Assembly: GCA_033807775.1 (NCBI GenBank)
Contig: CM066322.1
Location: 19,643,001-19,707,000 of the forward strand
DNA length: 64,000 bases
Source: Saussurea involucrata
Lineage: Eukaryota > Streptophyta > Magnoliopsida > Asterales > Asteraceae
Direction: 5' to 3'
Shown here piece after piece: positions 1-12,501 of this stretch. Numbering within the stretch: position 1 is the stretch's first letter; the number at the start of each line of letters is the position of its first letter. The notes under the pieces are model-generated. The model saw only the letters and a list, made by a program, of their open reading frames with translations, had not been told where the DNA came from and did not search any database. A program made the position numbers and the translations under genes.

Positions 1-2018
1 AATCTAGTTGGGGGTTAGAATGAAATGGTTTTAAAAACCTAGGGACTAATAGTGTATTGTTGGTTTGAGGCTTTGCATGGGCCGGTTTGTATTCGTTTTG
101 TATCTCCATCGCAAACAAACAAACAAAAGAAAAACCCTACTCCTTGTTTCATGCTTGCGCCGTGAGACCCCCCCCCCCTTGCTGCCGCAGTGCAACCACC
201 AGCACCACCGCCTTCTTTGCTGCTGCGGCCGGAGAGCACCCCACCGGCGCCGCTGTGTTCATCGCCGGCGAGAGAGAGGGAGAGCAGCGAGAGAGCGAGA
301 GTGGAAGGAGAAGCCGACATGTTGCTGCTGCGTTCTCGTTATAGAGGTAAGATCATCTCTTTCTTTCTCCTTTCTATTCGTCGTTCAACCGCAAAAACCA
401 CCGCCGCCGCCGCAGCCATGGCTGCCGGCGGTGTGGCCTTCGCCGTGCACCACCGCGAGTGGTGGCAGTGTGTGTGCGTGGTCGGGATTGCGAGGTTGAG
501 CGAGGGTGTAGGGAGGTCGAGAGAGTTTTCGAGTTGTTTTACTTGTCTCGCCGGAATTTAATAAACCACGATCGCCGCCGCCGCCGGCGACCACCACTGC
601 CGGAGGTGGCAGTGGGTGGTGCGCGCGTGAGCCCAGACTTAAGTAACCTAAAACTCTAATCCGTGACCCGATCGCGTAAACCCGAAACCCGAAAACCGAA
701 AACCGAAAACCTTAGCCTTTAAAGTTATCATTTTATGTGAATAAAAGGGTTCTGTCCAGTTCGTATTTCGCCCGTAACTTTCTCGTCGTAGCTCGGTTTG
801 AGGCGAATCCGGTGCCCACGGTTCACATTCTGTGTCGGGCACACTTTTCGTGTTTTAGCGGAAGTCTGCTTCGGCCTCTAACTAGGCGTAAAATGGCTGT
901 TTGTACAGCAGGTCTGAATATGACAGTTTCGCGTCCTGTTTTTAGAAAATTCGTATTAAATTGTAGGAAAATCGTTAGAACGCGTACGATATGTCCCTGC
1001 AACCCTAAGTCATGGAACTAACTGATTATGGAATAATATTTCTGGGTTGATGAGTTTAAGAGGGGCTAAACAGGTCCCGAACAGACCTGTAAATCTTAGA
1101 GTAAAAGCTGGATTTTTCGTGTGTAAGCTTATAGTTGTGACTTTGGGCTAGGACTTCGTTGTGATGTTTGATATCACTTATTTAGGTGGAAAAAAGTGAG
1201 TTGGTGTTGGCCGGCTCGTTTTGCTGTTGAGGACATCTACTTTGCGTTTGAGGTGAGTTCTCTCACTGTGTAGATAGGAATTGTATGCATGTTATGGTAG
1301 TTTGTATGTACTACTGTACTTGTGGTGTGAACTAGTTGTTTGTGGTGCGTAATATTTGCTTGGGTTAGATGCTTAGTATAAATGTGTGTTACATTACATC
1401 TCGGTGGGACCGAGGACTCGGTGGGACCGAGGAAGTGGATAGAAATGTTGTGGGAACTCGGTGGGACGAGTGTGTTACATTACAACTCGGTGGGACCGAG
1501 GACTCGGTGGGACCGAGGAAGTGGATAGAAATGTTGTGGGAACTCGGTGGGACGAGTGTGTTACATTACAACTCGGTGGGACCGAGGAAGTGGATGGAAA
1601 TGTTGTGTGAACTCGGTGGGACCGAGGAGCTGGGTACATAATTACTTGTATGTGTTTACTTGCATTATGTAACTGTGGTGTTGTTGCTCATGTGCGTATA
1701 GGAGTGATGTGTATATAATTTCTACCTACGCATGTGATGGAATTCACTAAGCTTTGTGCTTACACTTTTCCTATAAATGTGGTTTCAGGCGCTAGCGGCT
1801 CCAAGGCGTGACGGGTACTCACTGGCGCGCGTGAAGAGTTTTTATAATCATGAGTTCAGAGTTATTATTAAACGATTTAATTTCCGCTGTTTATTATTAC
1901 TGAGAATATTTATTATTGAATTTGCAAACGCAACGGTGTTGGATATTTAATAAGGTTTTATTTATTAAAATGCCTATTTTCAAAAGTTAAAATTTATTGT
2001 AATTTTTTGGACGTTACA
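1..2018 (+). repeat. 5' LTR of TE-1 (partial)
   Basis: It ends in ACGTTACA immediately before the primer-binding site. It differs from the 3' LTR by several substitutions and small indels, for example in the CCGAAAACC run near 690 and in one repeat unit near 1620, so this insertion is older than those at 34795 and 43085. It contains GC-rich stretches at 180-620 and a short tandem array at about 1390-1640. The frames open across 39-1021 are shadows of LTR sequence. Confidence 0.93.
1390..1640 (+). repeat. Tandem array of CTCGGTGGGACCGAG units in the 5' LTR
   Basis: The self-complementary unit CTCGGTGGGACCGAG recurs in a larger unit that also contains GTGGATAGAAATGTTGTG and TGTGTTACATTACAA. 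The same array sits at about 9375-9630 in the 3' LTR with one more CTCGGTGGGACCG copy. In the related LTR at 58753-60985 this position holds a completely different array. Confidence 0.9.
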
Positions 2019-2021
2019 ACT

Positions 2022-2033
2022 TGGTATCAGAGC
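2022..2033 (+). other. Primer-binding site of TE-1 (initiator Met-tRNA type)
   Basis: TGGTATCAGAGC starts three bases after the LTR end. This is the usual plant primer-binding site complementary to the 3' end of initiator Met-tRNA. It fixes the element on the plus strand. Confidence 0.95.
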
Positions 2034-2363
2034 ACAGCTTGAGTGAATCAAACGCATCTCGGTGTGTTTGATCTCAAGTTGCGGCTATGAAATTCTTCTC
2101 TTAAATTTTTTTGGAAAAATAAAAGAAAGGAAAACCGTTTGAGAAACGGTGATCGAGGGCGCAGTGTGTACAGTCAGCCGGAGCCAAAGGAAAAGGTACA
2201 GTACTTAGTGTATGTATTGCTTTCTAGATCATAGGGTATGCATGCTAGATTGCCTATGTTGTTTACACTGTACTGTATAATGATTGTTTGCTAGTAGGAA
2301 TTAATGCTAGTTATAATAGGTTGTTAAGTGAAGGCCCTATAGGTTGTATGCAGTAAGAATCAC

Positions 2364-4620
2364 TGTAACACCCTAAAAACAGGGCCAATTTAAACCTTAA
2401 AAATTGCTACAAGTTATAATCATAAAACTTCAAATTTCTATAACCTGAGGATCAAATGTGAAGGTTTTATATACAACATCACTAATTCAAATAACCTATT
2501 AATCTAATCATACATCACAATTAGATTAATTAAGTTATCTAATCCTTTGTCCCAAAAAGCCTCAAAAGTAATGCTAGATCCTCCGTTATCTCTAAGTTGG
2601 AGTCTTCCCAAAAGTTCTCTTCTCTCATTCCCGCTTACTTCCCGGAGCTTGTACCTGGTAAGAAAATTCAACTTGAAACATTAGGCTTTCGCCTAGTGAG
2701 AATATTCAAATCAAATTAAAGTTTAACAATTAAAATCTCAACAGATAAAACAAACCTGTTCTCGCCCATCTTACCGTACCACAACTCCTTTCAACACTGG
2801 GAATCTACCCCACTCTCATACTTATGACTAATTCATCTAGCCATAATATTACTACCAAGAGTTTACTATAAATCATCCTAGATTTAAAGTCATTACTCTT
2901 ATCTAAGAAATTACAAGTCAAAACCTGCCTATTTCTTAATCCGGAAGTAGAGATTACAAATTACTTTATGCCTATCTCTAATCTTCCTTTCACAACGGGA
3001 AATCTCCGATCTTCCCTAAAAATGGAAATCTCCAATCTTCCATTCGAAATGGGAATTACAAATCAAAATCTGCCTATTCCACATTTCACGTCCTCACCAT
3101 CTCAGAATCACTGACCCCAATGGGATTAATATATCGCGATACACAACCGGGGCCCTCACGATGATTCAAGATACGCTCATTCACTAGAAATTACATCCCT
3201 TGGTCAAATGGCGAGTATCTCGGTTCCCATTAGACCGTACCCAGGTGCCCTACTATGACCGGATGCCTATTTCTAGCAATCGCCACACAATACATAAGTA
3301 TTATTATTCTTACTATTATATGTGCATAACATATAATATATTCATCTCCAAAACATATTCTACATATATAAACATTTATAAAGAATATTTATAGTCTTGA
3401 CACCTCGACTTCTCAACTATCCCCTCATTGCATTTTAGCACGGGAATCAACATATCATAACCTTTAGTCATCTATTTGGACTCATCACTAAAATAAGATG
3501 AGTCCTTAATAACATGCTCAGACATACATATTGTATATATCTATTTCAATATTAATTGCTGAATTTTAAAGAGAGTTGAATAAACTCACCTGATGCGAAG
3601 TCACACTTCCTTTAATTCTTTTAAAGTCGTAGGGACTTCTGTTTTCACCACCACAGTTTACTGTAATAACTAATATACACATATACTGATATTAAATTAA
3701 AGAACAGAACTCTCTAAAACTAAGAATCCTTATCATCTAAAAATCTTCGTCTTAAGTCGCAACCAACTAAGTATTAAAATCTCTTGTCGCAATGCACAGT
3801 GCAAGTCGCAATCAACTACTGCGACATGGTCACCAAGTCGCAACCTTTTATTGCGATTTCACCACCAAGTCGCAACTGTCTATTGCGACTTCACTACCAA
3901 GTCGCAGTGGTCTATTGCGACTTCACTACCAAGTCGCAGTGGTCTATTGCGACTTCACTACCAAGTCGCAGTGGTCTATTGCGACTTCACTACCAAGTCG
4001 CAATGGTCTATTGCGACATGCATGAATGTCGTAACTCAAGGTTGCGACATCCATGATATTCATCTATGTCTCAGTCCACTATATTCATCCTAAAAACCCA
4101 GATTTTGCAGTTTTTACACCATGAATCTTTCTGATATTATGCAGATATGATTAAGGCTATGAACTGAATCTACTCATATACTCAGATTTCCCAAAACATC
4201 CATAGTTCATAAAAACTCAACTCTAAACTTATCTAACAACTTATGAACATAAAAGTAAGGGTAGATTACCTTTGTTTCTTCAATTAATCTCAGAGCCTAA
4301 CTGAAATCTTTGCTTCACTTGCCCTTCTCCTTCTCGTTCTTTCTATCTCTATCTCACGGCTCTATCTCTCTCTCTCTCGTTACCGAATACCCAAACACAC
4401 ACACAATTAGTCACTTAAGACTAATTGTGTGACACCTCCTACTTACACAAGGTGAGTCATACCCAATTTACCATACACACCCCTAACTTTAAAGGAATGA
4501 CACAACAACCCTCAAATTGGAAATTCACTTCAACCAATAACTTTAAACAAATACCAACTTAACCCCAAGTTAAAACTTGTAGTTTACAAAAATAATACAA
4601 CGAAAATTCGAGATGTTACA
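2364..4620 (-). mobile_element. Solo LTR (Ty3 type) nested in TE-1, target duplication ATCAC
   Basis: The segment starts TGTAACACCC, ends AGATGTTACA and is bracketed by the direct repeat ATCAC (2359-2363 and 4621-4625). No primer site, polypurine tract or coding sequence is present, so it is best read as a solo LTR left by recombination between two LTRs. Orientation is inferred from resemblance of its start to the minus-strand LTRs at 34795 and 40852. It contains a 32 bp minisatellite at 3785-4050. Confidence 0.9.
3785..4050. repeat. 32 bp minisatellite built on GTCGCA...TGCGAC
   Basis: Units of 32 bp run head to tail. Each has GTCGCA near its start and TGCGAC about 15 bases later, so each unit can form a short stem. 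The central units are near-perfect and the outer ones diverge. It lies inside the nested solo LTR. Open frames here are products of the repeat and not genes. Confidence 0.92.
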
Positions 4621-4625
4621 ATCAC

Positions 4626-7600
4626 ATAGCCTTAGAATATTTGATTTAGTTCTATTGCGCAGCTCTTGTTTGAGTCCAACCGTTCTAGGATAGAATCTTG
4701 TATTCGAATGTCTATTTGATTCACGCTGCATGCGACTGGGTATTCGCGAGGCAACTCGTTATGGCTAATAGGGATTCCGTTGTAGCAAGGGTAGTGTGAT
4801 GAGATGGAATTCCTAGGGAGCTATGAAGAGTGTGTACATATGCCGGTGCAGGCATATGTGTATAGTTTTTTGGCAAGGAACTACTTGGGCACTTCGGGAC
4901 GGGACTCGAAACGAGTGAGGATAGGTGTGGAAGGTAGTAGTAGAGCTCCTACTACCTGAAGCGCAGGATCCGTGCTCGAGTCGGGGAAAGTCACGAGGAA
5001 TCCAAGGAGTTGAGCGCGAGCGTTGTTAGTGTGAGTTATTATGTGCTAATAACTCGTTGTAATATCTACCCAGAATAGCCATCACAAGGAGGAACGACTA
5101 TAGTAAACCTACTAGTACAGGTGTGTACTTGATTTGCTTTGATGGGATGATCGTTGGGGTAGTGATGAAGGTTATAAATTAGTAGTCGTTGGAATAAAAG
5201 GACGATTCTAGTATTAATCACTTGGAGTGACGATAAGGATGATGTTTGTTTCGGGCCAAGATGGATGATTGTGCTAGAATCATAGGCTTATAGAGCCGAC
5301 TTTGATTTGAGGAAAAATCGTAGGGATTATCTGACGTAATTTCCCAACTTGCCTAAGAGGTTTAAATGTCCGGATGACGATGGTGGATCGGAGAGTTTTG
5401 GAGGGGTATGAGTCGAGACGTCGAATGCCGACTGATTCATGCACAAAGTTTATTTTGAACATAAATTGCATTAGCTAATTCTTGTGTTTCCAATCCTTTT
5501 ATGTATTGTGTTTTGGAATTTTGGGAAATGTTCAGCACACACACAAGATTTCGAGCTATGGTTTTGAAAGTACATGAAACCGTTTTATCACGGGAGTTGC
5601 AAACTTTGTTAGAATTTGTTTCATTTTGTTATTTTCCAACGGTTCTTTCGGGTAAGATGATATCCGTGTTTTGTGGTGTTTAAAATGTTGGGTAAGTGAC
5701 TACGGCTTGTGACTTTAACATTGGAACTCCTCCACATATGTTAGAGTTGAGACGGAAAGTTACATTCCACGATGTCTGTATAAAACTATTTGAGTGATTT
5801 GGTTAAAATAAGTTTTGTTTTACGGCATGTTGAGTCGTGTGGGTTTAATTTCACGAGGTGCATATCTTATTTGTTTATGTGACCATTTGGGGAAATCTTG
5901 GAAATCAATTTAAAGAACCCCACCTTTTGAGATTTTATGAGGTTTTAGTCGATATTTTCAAATGATGGAAACGGACCGGTTTCTATCTTTAAGTTTGAAA
6001 CTTACACGAGACAGTTGTGTTTTAACAAAAACATATTTGTAAACCGTTTCATCATTTTGTATGACTAGCCGACGCGCGTAAGATTTGTTGGTGAACCCTG
6101 TGCCACGACATTTTATGTTTAAAAAGAGAAATTTTGGGGTCAAATGTCGTGGAACTGATTTTGAAATTATGTGCACACTTTTGTCGCACCCGGTGTAAGG
6201 TCGAGCGGTTACTTTAAGTACATGTCATGAGTCAATCCATACTAGAACCGTGACGGTTCATTTTTTTAAAGAAATTATTTATTTTGCTTTGTGTTTTGCG
6301 GGTAAACTGAGCTGCAATGGAATGATTTTCAACATGATTTTCATATGTGGGACGAGCGTGTCCATTTTTGCGTAACTACCGACCTGGTAATAGTAGTTTT
6401 ATTGCATACGATCTTTTTGAGATGAAAAATCTTGACGTTGAAAATATTTTGTAAATGATTTTGTAAACCATTTGGGAAATGCGCTTTTAAGTGTTATGTG
6501 TCATTTTGAGAATTTTAAGGGTGTGAGTCCTTTTGGAAAACTCTTTTGTTTAACCCGTGTCGAGTTTGGGACTAATGTTGATTTTAGAGTATTGTTTGCT
6601 TAAACTTTATTTAAACGCGTTTTTGACCGACTTATGGGTCTAGCAAGCGTGGAGCATTTTGCTCGGTTATGACTTTGAGATAGTCATGGGTTAATTGCAC
6701 GGTTTTAATGGCTCGATGGGGATTCTTGTTGATGGGTTGTTTTGTTGTACAGTTTTGCATTTATTGCACGTTGAGTATTTACATGTTTGGGTGAGTGAGT
6801 CATTCCGGGATAGGCATGTTGTTGGTAGACTGTTTTGCATTGGATCCTTGGTCACGTCAGTCAGTCGTTGGTAAAGGTCGGTTGGGTATCTCGGGGTGGG
6901 ACCCCGGTATTCATGTGTTATGACCTGGACTTTCCAGTAGGCACTGGGAGGATATAGTCTTGGGCGCTTACCTGGGAGGTAGTTCCGATGTGCCGGGCCT
7001 TGAGACGTACCTGGGAGGTAGGCGTTAAGGTGTATCTTGATACGGTGTAACTAGGCTTCGTAGAGCGAGTGTGGAGGATAAGTAGACGGTAGAAGGTTGA
7101 GTATTCCACGCGTGTTGGTACTGTAGGCCGAATAGTATCGGTTAAGGGAATGATGTCCTTTGTAATTAAGAGCATAAATGCGCAGTAACCTTTTTGAGGT
7201 AAGTAGTATATTTAGGTGTCGACTTTTGGGCTTGAGGCCAAACACCTTTAGTGTAATCGGAGAATTGTAGTCGATTTTAAGGCAATTATGGTGATGGTAG
7301 TAGTAACCCTGAGATGCTTAATTGTGATGAATGGTTATGGTGAAATGACCTTCGTGGGTGATTATAAATTTACTGGTTGGATAATTGTATGAAATAAATT
7401 TTGGGAGTTTATTAGAACTCGTGGAAGTTAATTGACAGATAATGGTAGGAACGATCGGATTCGAGTATCCAGTAGGGTATATTGGTAAGCAACTTTAGAA
7501 TGGTTAGAGCTTGAGATTTGAATCGGGATGTATGGAATAGCTAAGGTTGGGAGACAACCGAAGTCGTTTGACTAGGAATGAATCCAGTTGTTGGAGTGTT

Positions 7601-7696
7601 CTTCCGATCATAATTCCAGTATTCTTGAAGGAGCTTTGTGGTAAGAAAAGTATTCGAGCAATTTTTGGACGGTGTGAGAAATTTAGATTCCAGTTA
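4626..7696 (+). mobile_element. Non-coding interior of TE-1
   Basis: No frame longer than about 90 codons is credible here. The sequence is recognisably shared, in reverse orientation, with 36518-40851 and 60986-62850. For example the stretch around 6360-6530 (cttttgagatgaaaaatctt region) matches the reverse complement of about 62040-62210. A protease-end remnant lies near 5240-5290, where the frame stops soon after an ARIIG-like peptide. No reverse transcriptase, RNase H or integrase core motif was found. Confidence 0.8.
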
Positions 7697-7813
7697 GTGA
7701 AAGTCCAGTGGCAACACCGAAAGGGTTCTGAGTGGACTTGGGAACCCGAGACTGAGATGCGGGAGAACTATCCGGACTTGTTCGTGGGAGTAGACTTCGG
7801 GGACGAAGTCTGA
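7697..7813 (+). pseudogene. C-terminal pol remnant of TE-1 (integrase tail / chromodomain end)
   Basis: The frame reads VKVQWQHRKGSEWTWEPE, then TEMRENYPDLF, and ends in TGA at 7811-7813. The pattern W..RKG.E.TWE.E..M...YP.LF is typical of the C-terminus of Tekay/Del-type chromovirus pol. Upstream in the same frame (from 7547) the sequence is no longer recognisable. It ends a few bases before the polypurine tract, as expected. It is a remnant, not a working gene. Confidence 0.85.
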
Positions 7814-7818
7814 TCCAA

Positions 7819-7830
7819 GCGGGGGAGAGT
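7819..7830 (+). other. Polypurine tract of TE-1
   Basis: AGCGGGGGAGAG lies directly before the 3' LTR start TGTAAAGCCC. This is the expected position of the plus-strand primer in reverse transcription. Confidence 0.88.
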
Positions 7831-10019
7831 TGTAAAGCCCGTGTTCCGGTATGGCTTTACTTTATTCAATTACTGAATTAATCATTTAAAATATACTTTT
7901 CTCTAATCGATTCTGTGCTAACAAATTTTGACGAGAAGATCATATCTGAAAAATTATTGTCTACAAGGGGCTAAATAGTAGCATCCTAATCTAGTTGGGG
8001 GTTAGAATGAAATGGTTTTAAAAACCTAGGGACTAATAGTGTATTGTTGGTTTGTGGCTTTGCATGGGCCGGTTTGTATTCGTTTTGTATCTCCATCGCA
8101 AATAAACAAACAAAAGAAAAACCCTACTCCTTGTTTCATGCTTGCGCCGTGAGACCCCCCCCCCCTTGCTGCCGCAGTGCAACCACCAGCACCACCGCCT
8201 TCTTTGCTGCTGCCGCCGGAGAGCACCCCACCGGCGCCGCTGTGTTCATCGCCGGCGAGAGAGAGGGAGAGCAGCGAGAGAGCGAGAGTGGAAGGAGAAG
8301 CCGACATGTTGCTGCTGCGTTCTCGTTATAGAGGTAAGATCATCTCTTTCTTTCTCGTTTCTATTCGTCGTTCAACCGCAAAAACCACCGCCACCGCCGC
8401 AGCCATGGCTGCCGGCGGTGTGGCCTTCGTCGTGCACCACCGCGGGTGGTGGCAGTGTGTGTGCGTGGTCGGGATTGCGAGGTTGAGCGAGGGTGTAGGG
8501 AGGTCGAGAGAGTTTTCGAGTTGTTTTACTTGTCTCGCCGGAATTTAATAAACCACGATCGCCGCCGCCGCCGCCGGCGACCACCACTGCCAGAGGTGGC
8601 AGTGGGTGGTGCGCGCGTGAGCCCAGACTTTAGTAACCTAAAACTCTAATCCGTGACCCGATCGCGTAAACCCGAAACCCGAAAACCCGAAAACCTTAGC
8701 CTTTAAAGTTATCATTTTATGTGAATAAAAGGGTTCTGTCCAGTTCGTATTTCGCTCGTAACTTTCTCGTCGTAGCTCGGTTTGAGGCGAATCCGGTGCC
8801 CACGGTTCACATTCTGTGTCGGGCACACTTTTCGTGTTTTAGCGGAAGTCTGGTTCGGCCTCTAACTAGGCGTAAAATGGCTGTTTGTACAGCAGGTCTG
8901 AATATGACAGTTTCGCGTCCTGTTTTTAGAAAATTCGTATTAAATTGTAGAAAAATCGTTAGAACGCGTACGATATGTCCCTGCAACCCTAAGTCATGGA
9001 ACTAACTGATTATGGAATAATATTTCTGGGTTGATGAGTTTAAGAGGGGCTAAATAGGTCCCGAACAGACCTGTAAATCTTAGAGTAAAAGCTGGATTTT
9101 TCGTGTGTAAGCTTATAGTTGTGACTTTGGGCTAGGACTTCGTTGTGACGTTTGATATCACTTATTTAGGTGGGAAAAGGTGAGTTGGTGTTGGCCGTCT
9201 CGTTTTGCTGTTGAGGACATCTACTTTGCGTTTGAGGTGAGTTCTCTCACTGTGTAGATAGGAATTGTATGCATGTTATGGTAGTTTGTATGTACTACTG
9301 TACTTGTGGTGTGAACTAGTTGTTTGTGGTGCGTAATATTTGCTTGGGTTAGATGCTTAGTATAAATGTGTGTTACATTACATCTCGGTGGGACCGAGGA
9401 CTCGGTGGGACCAAGGAAGTGGATAGAAATGTTGTGGGAACTCGGTGGGACGAGTGTGTTACATTACAACTCGGTGGGACCGAGGACTCGGTGGGACCGA
9501 GGAAGTGGATAGAAATGTTATGGGAACTCGGTGGGACGAGTGTGTTACATTACAACTCGGTGGGACCGAGGAAGTGGATGGAAATGTTGTGTGAACTCGG
9601 TGGGACCGGGAACTCGGTGGGACCGAGGAGCTGGGTACATAATTACTTGTATGTGTTTACTTGCATTATGTAACTGTGGTGTTGTTGCTCATGTGCGTAT
9701 ATGAGTGATGTGTATATAATTTCTACATACGCATGTGATGGAATTCACTAAACTTTGTGCTTACCCTTTTCCTATAAATGTGGTTTCAGGCGCTAGCGGC
9801 TCCAAGGCGTGACGGGTACTCACTGGCGCGCGTGAAGAGTTTTTATAATCATGAGTTCAGAGTTATTATTAAACGATTTAATTTCCGCTGTTTATTATTA
9901 CTGAGAATATTTATTATTGAATTTGCAAACGCAACGGTGTTGGATATTTAATAAGGTTTTATTTATTAAAATGCCTATTTTCAAAAGTTAAAATTTATTG
10001 TAATTTTTGGGACGTTACA
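7831..10019 (+). repeat. 3' LTR of TE-1 (complete, 2189 bp)
   Basis: It starts TGTAAAGCCC, ends GACGTTACA and matches positions 1-2018 over its right-hand part. It holds the CTCGGTGGGACCGAG array at about 9375-9630. The same LTR family, inverted, is at 58753-60985. Confidence 0.94.
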
Positions 10020-10069
10020 ATATATGTGTATATATATATATATTTATTTATATTTATATTTATAAACAT

Positions 10070-10319
10070 AATTACATAAAAGGTCCCTAAATTTATATGG
10101 TCTTTACAAAAATAAGAGAAAACAAGGAAAATTGTAAAAAGAGAGACAAAACCATAATGGACGAAATTACCCCTGACTTTAACGCTGATTTTAGATGGAG
10201 TTAATGATCAGGTCCTCCTTTCAGAGCAAATACCAAAACTGAGGGACCACTTCTTGAGATACTGAAGTTTAGGTCCCTCTTTCAAAGAAATCAGATTACC
10301 ACAGGACCAAAATTGCAAT

Positions 10320-10322
<3 letters not shown>
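10070..10322. repeat. Partial foldback arm
   Basis: The segment ending near 10322 repeats the outer end of the foldback element at 10379-12432 (blocks such as GAGGGACCACTTCTTGAGAT and GGTCCCTCTTTCAAAGAAAT). It is separated from that element by an AT dinucleotide run, so it looks like a second broken copy. Confidence 0.7.

Positions 10323-10323
<1 letters not shown>

Positions 10324-10377
<54 letters not shown>
10324..10377. repeat. (AT)n microsatellite
   Basis: An almost pure AT dinucleotide run of about 50 bp lies between two inward-facing foldback ends. Confidence 0.97.
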
Positions 10378-10378
<1 letters not shown>

Positions 10379-10379
<1 letters not shown>

Positions 10380-12432
10380 AGTGAATTGCATTTTTGGTCC
10401 CTGTGGTTATAGTATTTCTTTGAAAGAGGGACCTAAACTTCAATATCTCAAAAAGTGGTCCCTCAGTTTCCAATTTTGCTCCAAAATCAGGACCCCAACA
10501 CTAACAACGTTTATTTGCTCCGTTAGTGCCAGGGGTAGTTTCGTCCATATAACCACAGGGACTCCTTTCAAAGAAATCATATAACCACAGGTACCAAAAA
10601 TGCAATTTACTCGAAAATTTATTAAAATGCCTCAAGTTCAAAATTAAGTTACCAAAATGTCCCAAATCTCTTTGGTTTTGCAAAAATGCCCCGTTTTCCG
10701 GTGATTGGGCCCGCGATCGCGGACCCGGCCAATTAGCCATCGATTGGGAGGTCGCGTATGGAACATATTTGTCCGCGATGGTACCATTTTTCCTCAATTT
10801 GTTATATTTTGATTTCAAAGTTACATTTCATACCCCTGTAATTATTTACTTAGTTTACTTTATACCTTTTACTTTTCTAATTTTAATTTTACACCTTCAT
10901 CATATTAACACATATAATCGTATATTAACTAAAATACGTTAAAAAAATACGTTTTAATTTTAACAAGTTACATCATTGTACTCGTCTCTTTGATACCTTC
11001 GAAATGAGCCCATTATTGAATGTTTTTGGATTTAATTATGTTAAAAAATACGTTTTAACATATCACATTAATATACATAATTACGTTAAAATATGTTAAG
11101 AAGTTTGATATATATATATATACTAGTTATTTACCCGCTGCAATGCAGCGAGACGTATAATCCAAATAATTTGACGATTTAATCAATTAAATCAAAAAAT
11201 ATTCTATATTGAGCTCATTTCGAAGGTATCGACGATACGATTATAATGGTGTAACTTGTTAAAATTAAAAGTATTTTTTTTAATAGATTGTTTTATAGGA
11301 CTTATTTAAGATCAAATGATTTGCATCTTAACTTTATAGAATCAAACGATTTTACCCGCTGCAATGCAGCGAGACGTATAATCCAAATAATTTGATGATT
11401 TAATCAATTAAATCAAAAAATATTCTATATTGGGCTCATTTCGAAGGTATCGACGATACGATTATAATGATGTAACTTGTTAAAATTAAAAGTATTTTTA
11501 ACGTATTTTAGTTAATATACAATTATATGTGTTAATATGATAAAAGTGTAAAATGAAAAATAGAAAACTAAAAGGTATAAAGTAAATTAACTAAATAAGT
11601 ATAAGGGATTAAGGGTGTTAAATGTAACTTTCAAATCCTCGATTTTTTATTTTTTTATTTGAAAGTTACATTTAACATAATTAAAAAATACGTTTTAATT
11701 TTAACAAGTTACACCATTGTACTCGTCTCTTCGATACCTTCAAAATGAGCCAAATATCATATATACTACATAAAAATATTTTTATGTAATATTCAATATT
11801 TGGCTCATTTCGAAGGTATCAAAGTGACGAGTACAATGATGTAACTTGTTAAAATTAAAACGTATTTTTTAACGTATTTTAGTTAATATACGATTATATG
11901 TGTTAATATGATGAAGGTGTAAAATTAAATATAGAAAAGTAAAAGGTATAAAGTAAACTATGTAAATAATTACAGGGGTATGAAATGTAACTTTGAAATC
12001 AAAATATAACAAATTTAGGAAAAATGGTACCATCGCGGACAAATATGTTCCATACGCGACCTCCTAATCGATGGCTAATTGGCCGGGTCCGCGATCGCGG
12101 GTCCAATCACCGGAAAACGGGGCATTTTTGCAAAACCAAAGAGATTTGGGGCATTTTGGTAACTTAATTTTGAACTTGAGGCATTTTAATAAATTTTCGA
12201 GTAAATTGCATTTTTGGTCCCTGTGGTTATATGAATTCTTTGAAAGGAGTCCCTGTGGTTATATGGACGAAACTACCCCTGGCACTAACGGAGCAAATAA
12301 ACGTTGTTAGTGACCAGGGACTGGATTTGAAGCAAATACGGAAACTGAGGGACCACTTCTTGAGATACTGAAATTTAGGTCCCTCTTTCAAAGAAATCAG
12401 ATAACCACAGGGACCAAAAATGAAATTCACTC
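10379..12432. mobile_element. Palindromic (foldback) element 1, about 2.05 kb
   Basis: The left end GAGTGAATTGCATTTTTGGT and the reverse complement of the right end match closely. Long inverted arms (about 10379-11030 and 11800-12432) pair over most of their length. Shared blocks include the GC-rich CGCGATCGCG tract at about 10710 and 12090. No transposase is present. The centre (11030-11800) contains further partial copies of the arm and two Helitron-like pieces. Its superfamily is uncertain: a foldback, or a MULE-like element with long terminal inverted repeats. Confidence 0.8.
11120..11500 (-). repeat. Duplicated Helitron-like 3' end pieces
   Basis: CTAGTTATTTACCCGCTGCA is followed by ATGCAGCG at about 11125. 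Read on the minus strand this is a short GC-rich hairpin, then AT-rich DNA and CTAG, the layout of Helitron 3' termini. The hairpin and about 110 bp beside it recur at about 11350-11470. I see no helicase ORF and cannot place the 5' TC end. Confidence 0.45.
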
Positions 12433-12501
12433 TATATATTTTGATGATATTTGTTTTTTAACGGAATTTGTAAGTGGTTTCTTAGAATAGAAAATAAAAT
12501 A

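Larger units (their letters stand above)
1..10019 (+). mobile_element. Ty3/gypsy LTR retrotransposon TE-1, non-autonomous, 5' end outside the window
   Basis: Positions 1-2018 and 7988-10019 are near-identical direct repeats. The first is followed at once by a Met-tRNA primer-binding site and the second is preceded by a purine-rich tract, so they are the 5' and 3' LTRs of one plus-strand element. By comparison with the 3' LTR, about 157 bp of the 5' LTR lie outside the window. The interior (2019-7830) holds a nested solo LTR (2364-4620). Without that it is only about 3.5 kb and has no open gag, protease, reverse transcriptase or integrase core. Only the last part of a chromovirus-type pol survives (7697-7813). 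Related interiors occur on the minus strand at 36518-40851 and 60986-64000. The right flank begins at 10020; the target duplication cannot be checked because the left flank is missing. Confidence 0.93.

Noticed and set aside
737..1021. Open frame of 94 codons in the TE-1 LTR, repeated at 8721-9005 and, related, at 59777-60109 on the minus strand
   Set aside because: Tempting as a conserved small protein, but differences between TE-1 and TE-2 copies are mostly amino-acid changing, and the frame lies wholly in LTR sequence. Shared ancestry of the LTR explains it.
3785..4050. CRISPR-like array
   Set aside because: Repeats have no unique spacers; the whole unit is repeated. The host is a plant.
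3784..4093. Three overlapping frames of 77-90 codons on the plus strand
   Set aside because: They are translations of the 32 bp minisatellite. A 32 bp unit cycles through all three frames, and none has a start or end context of a gene.
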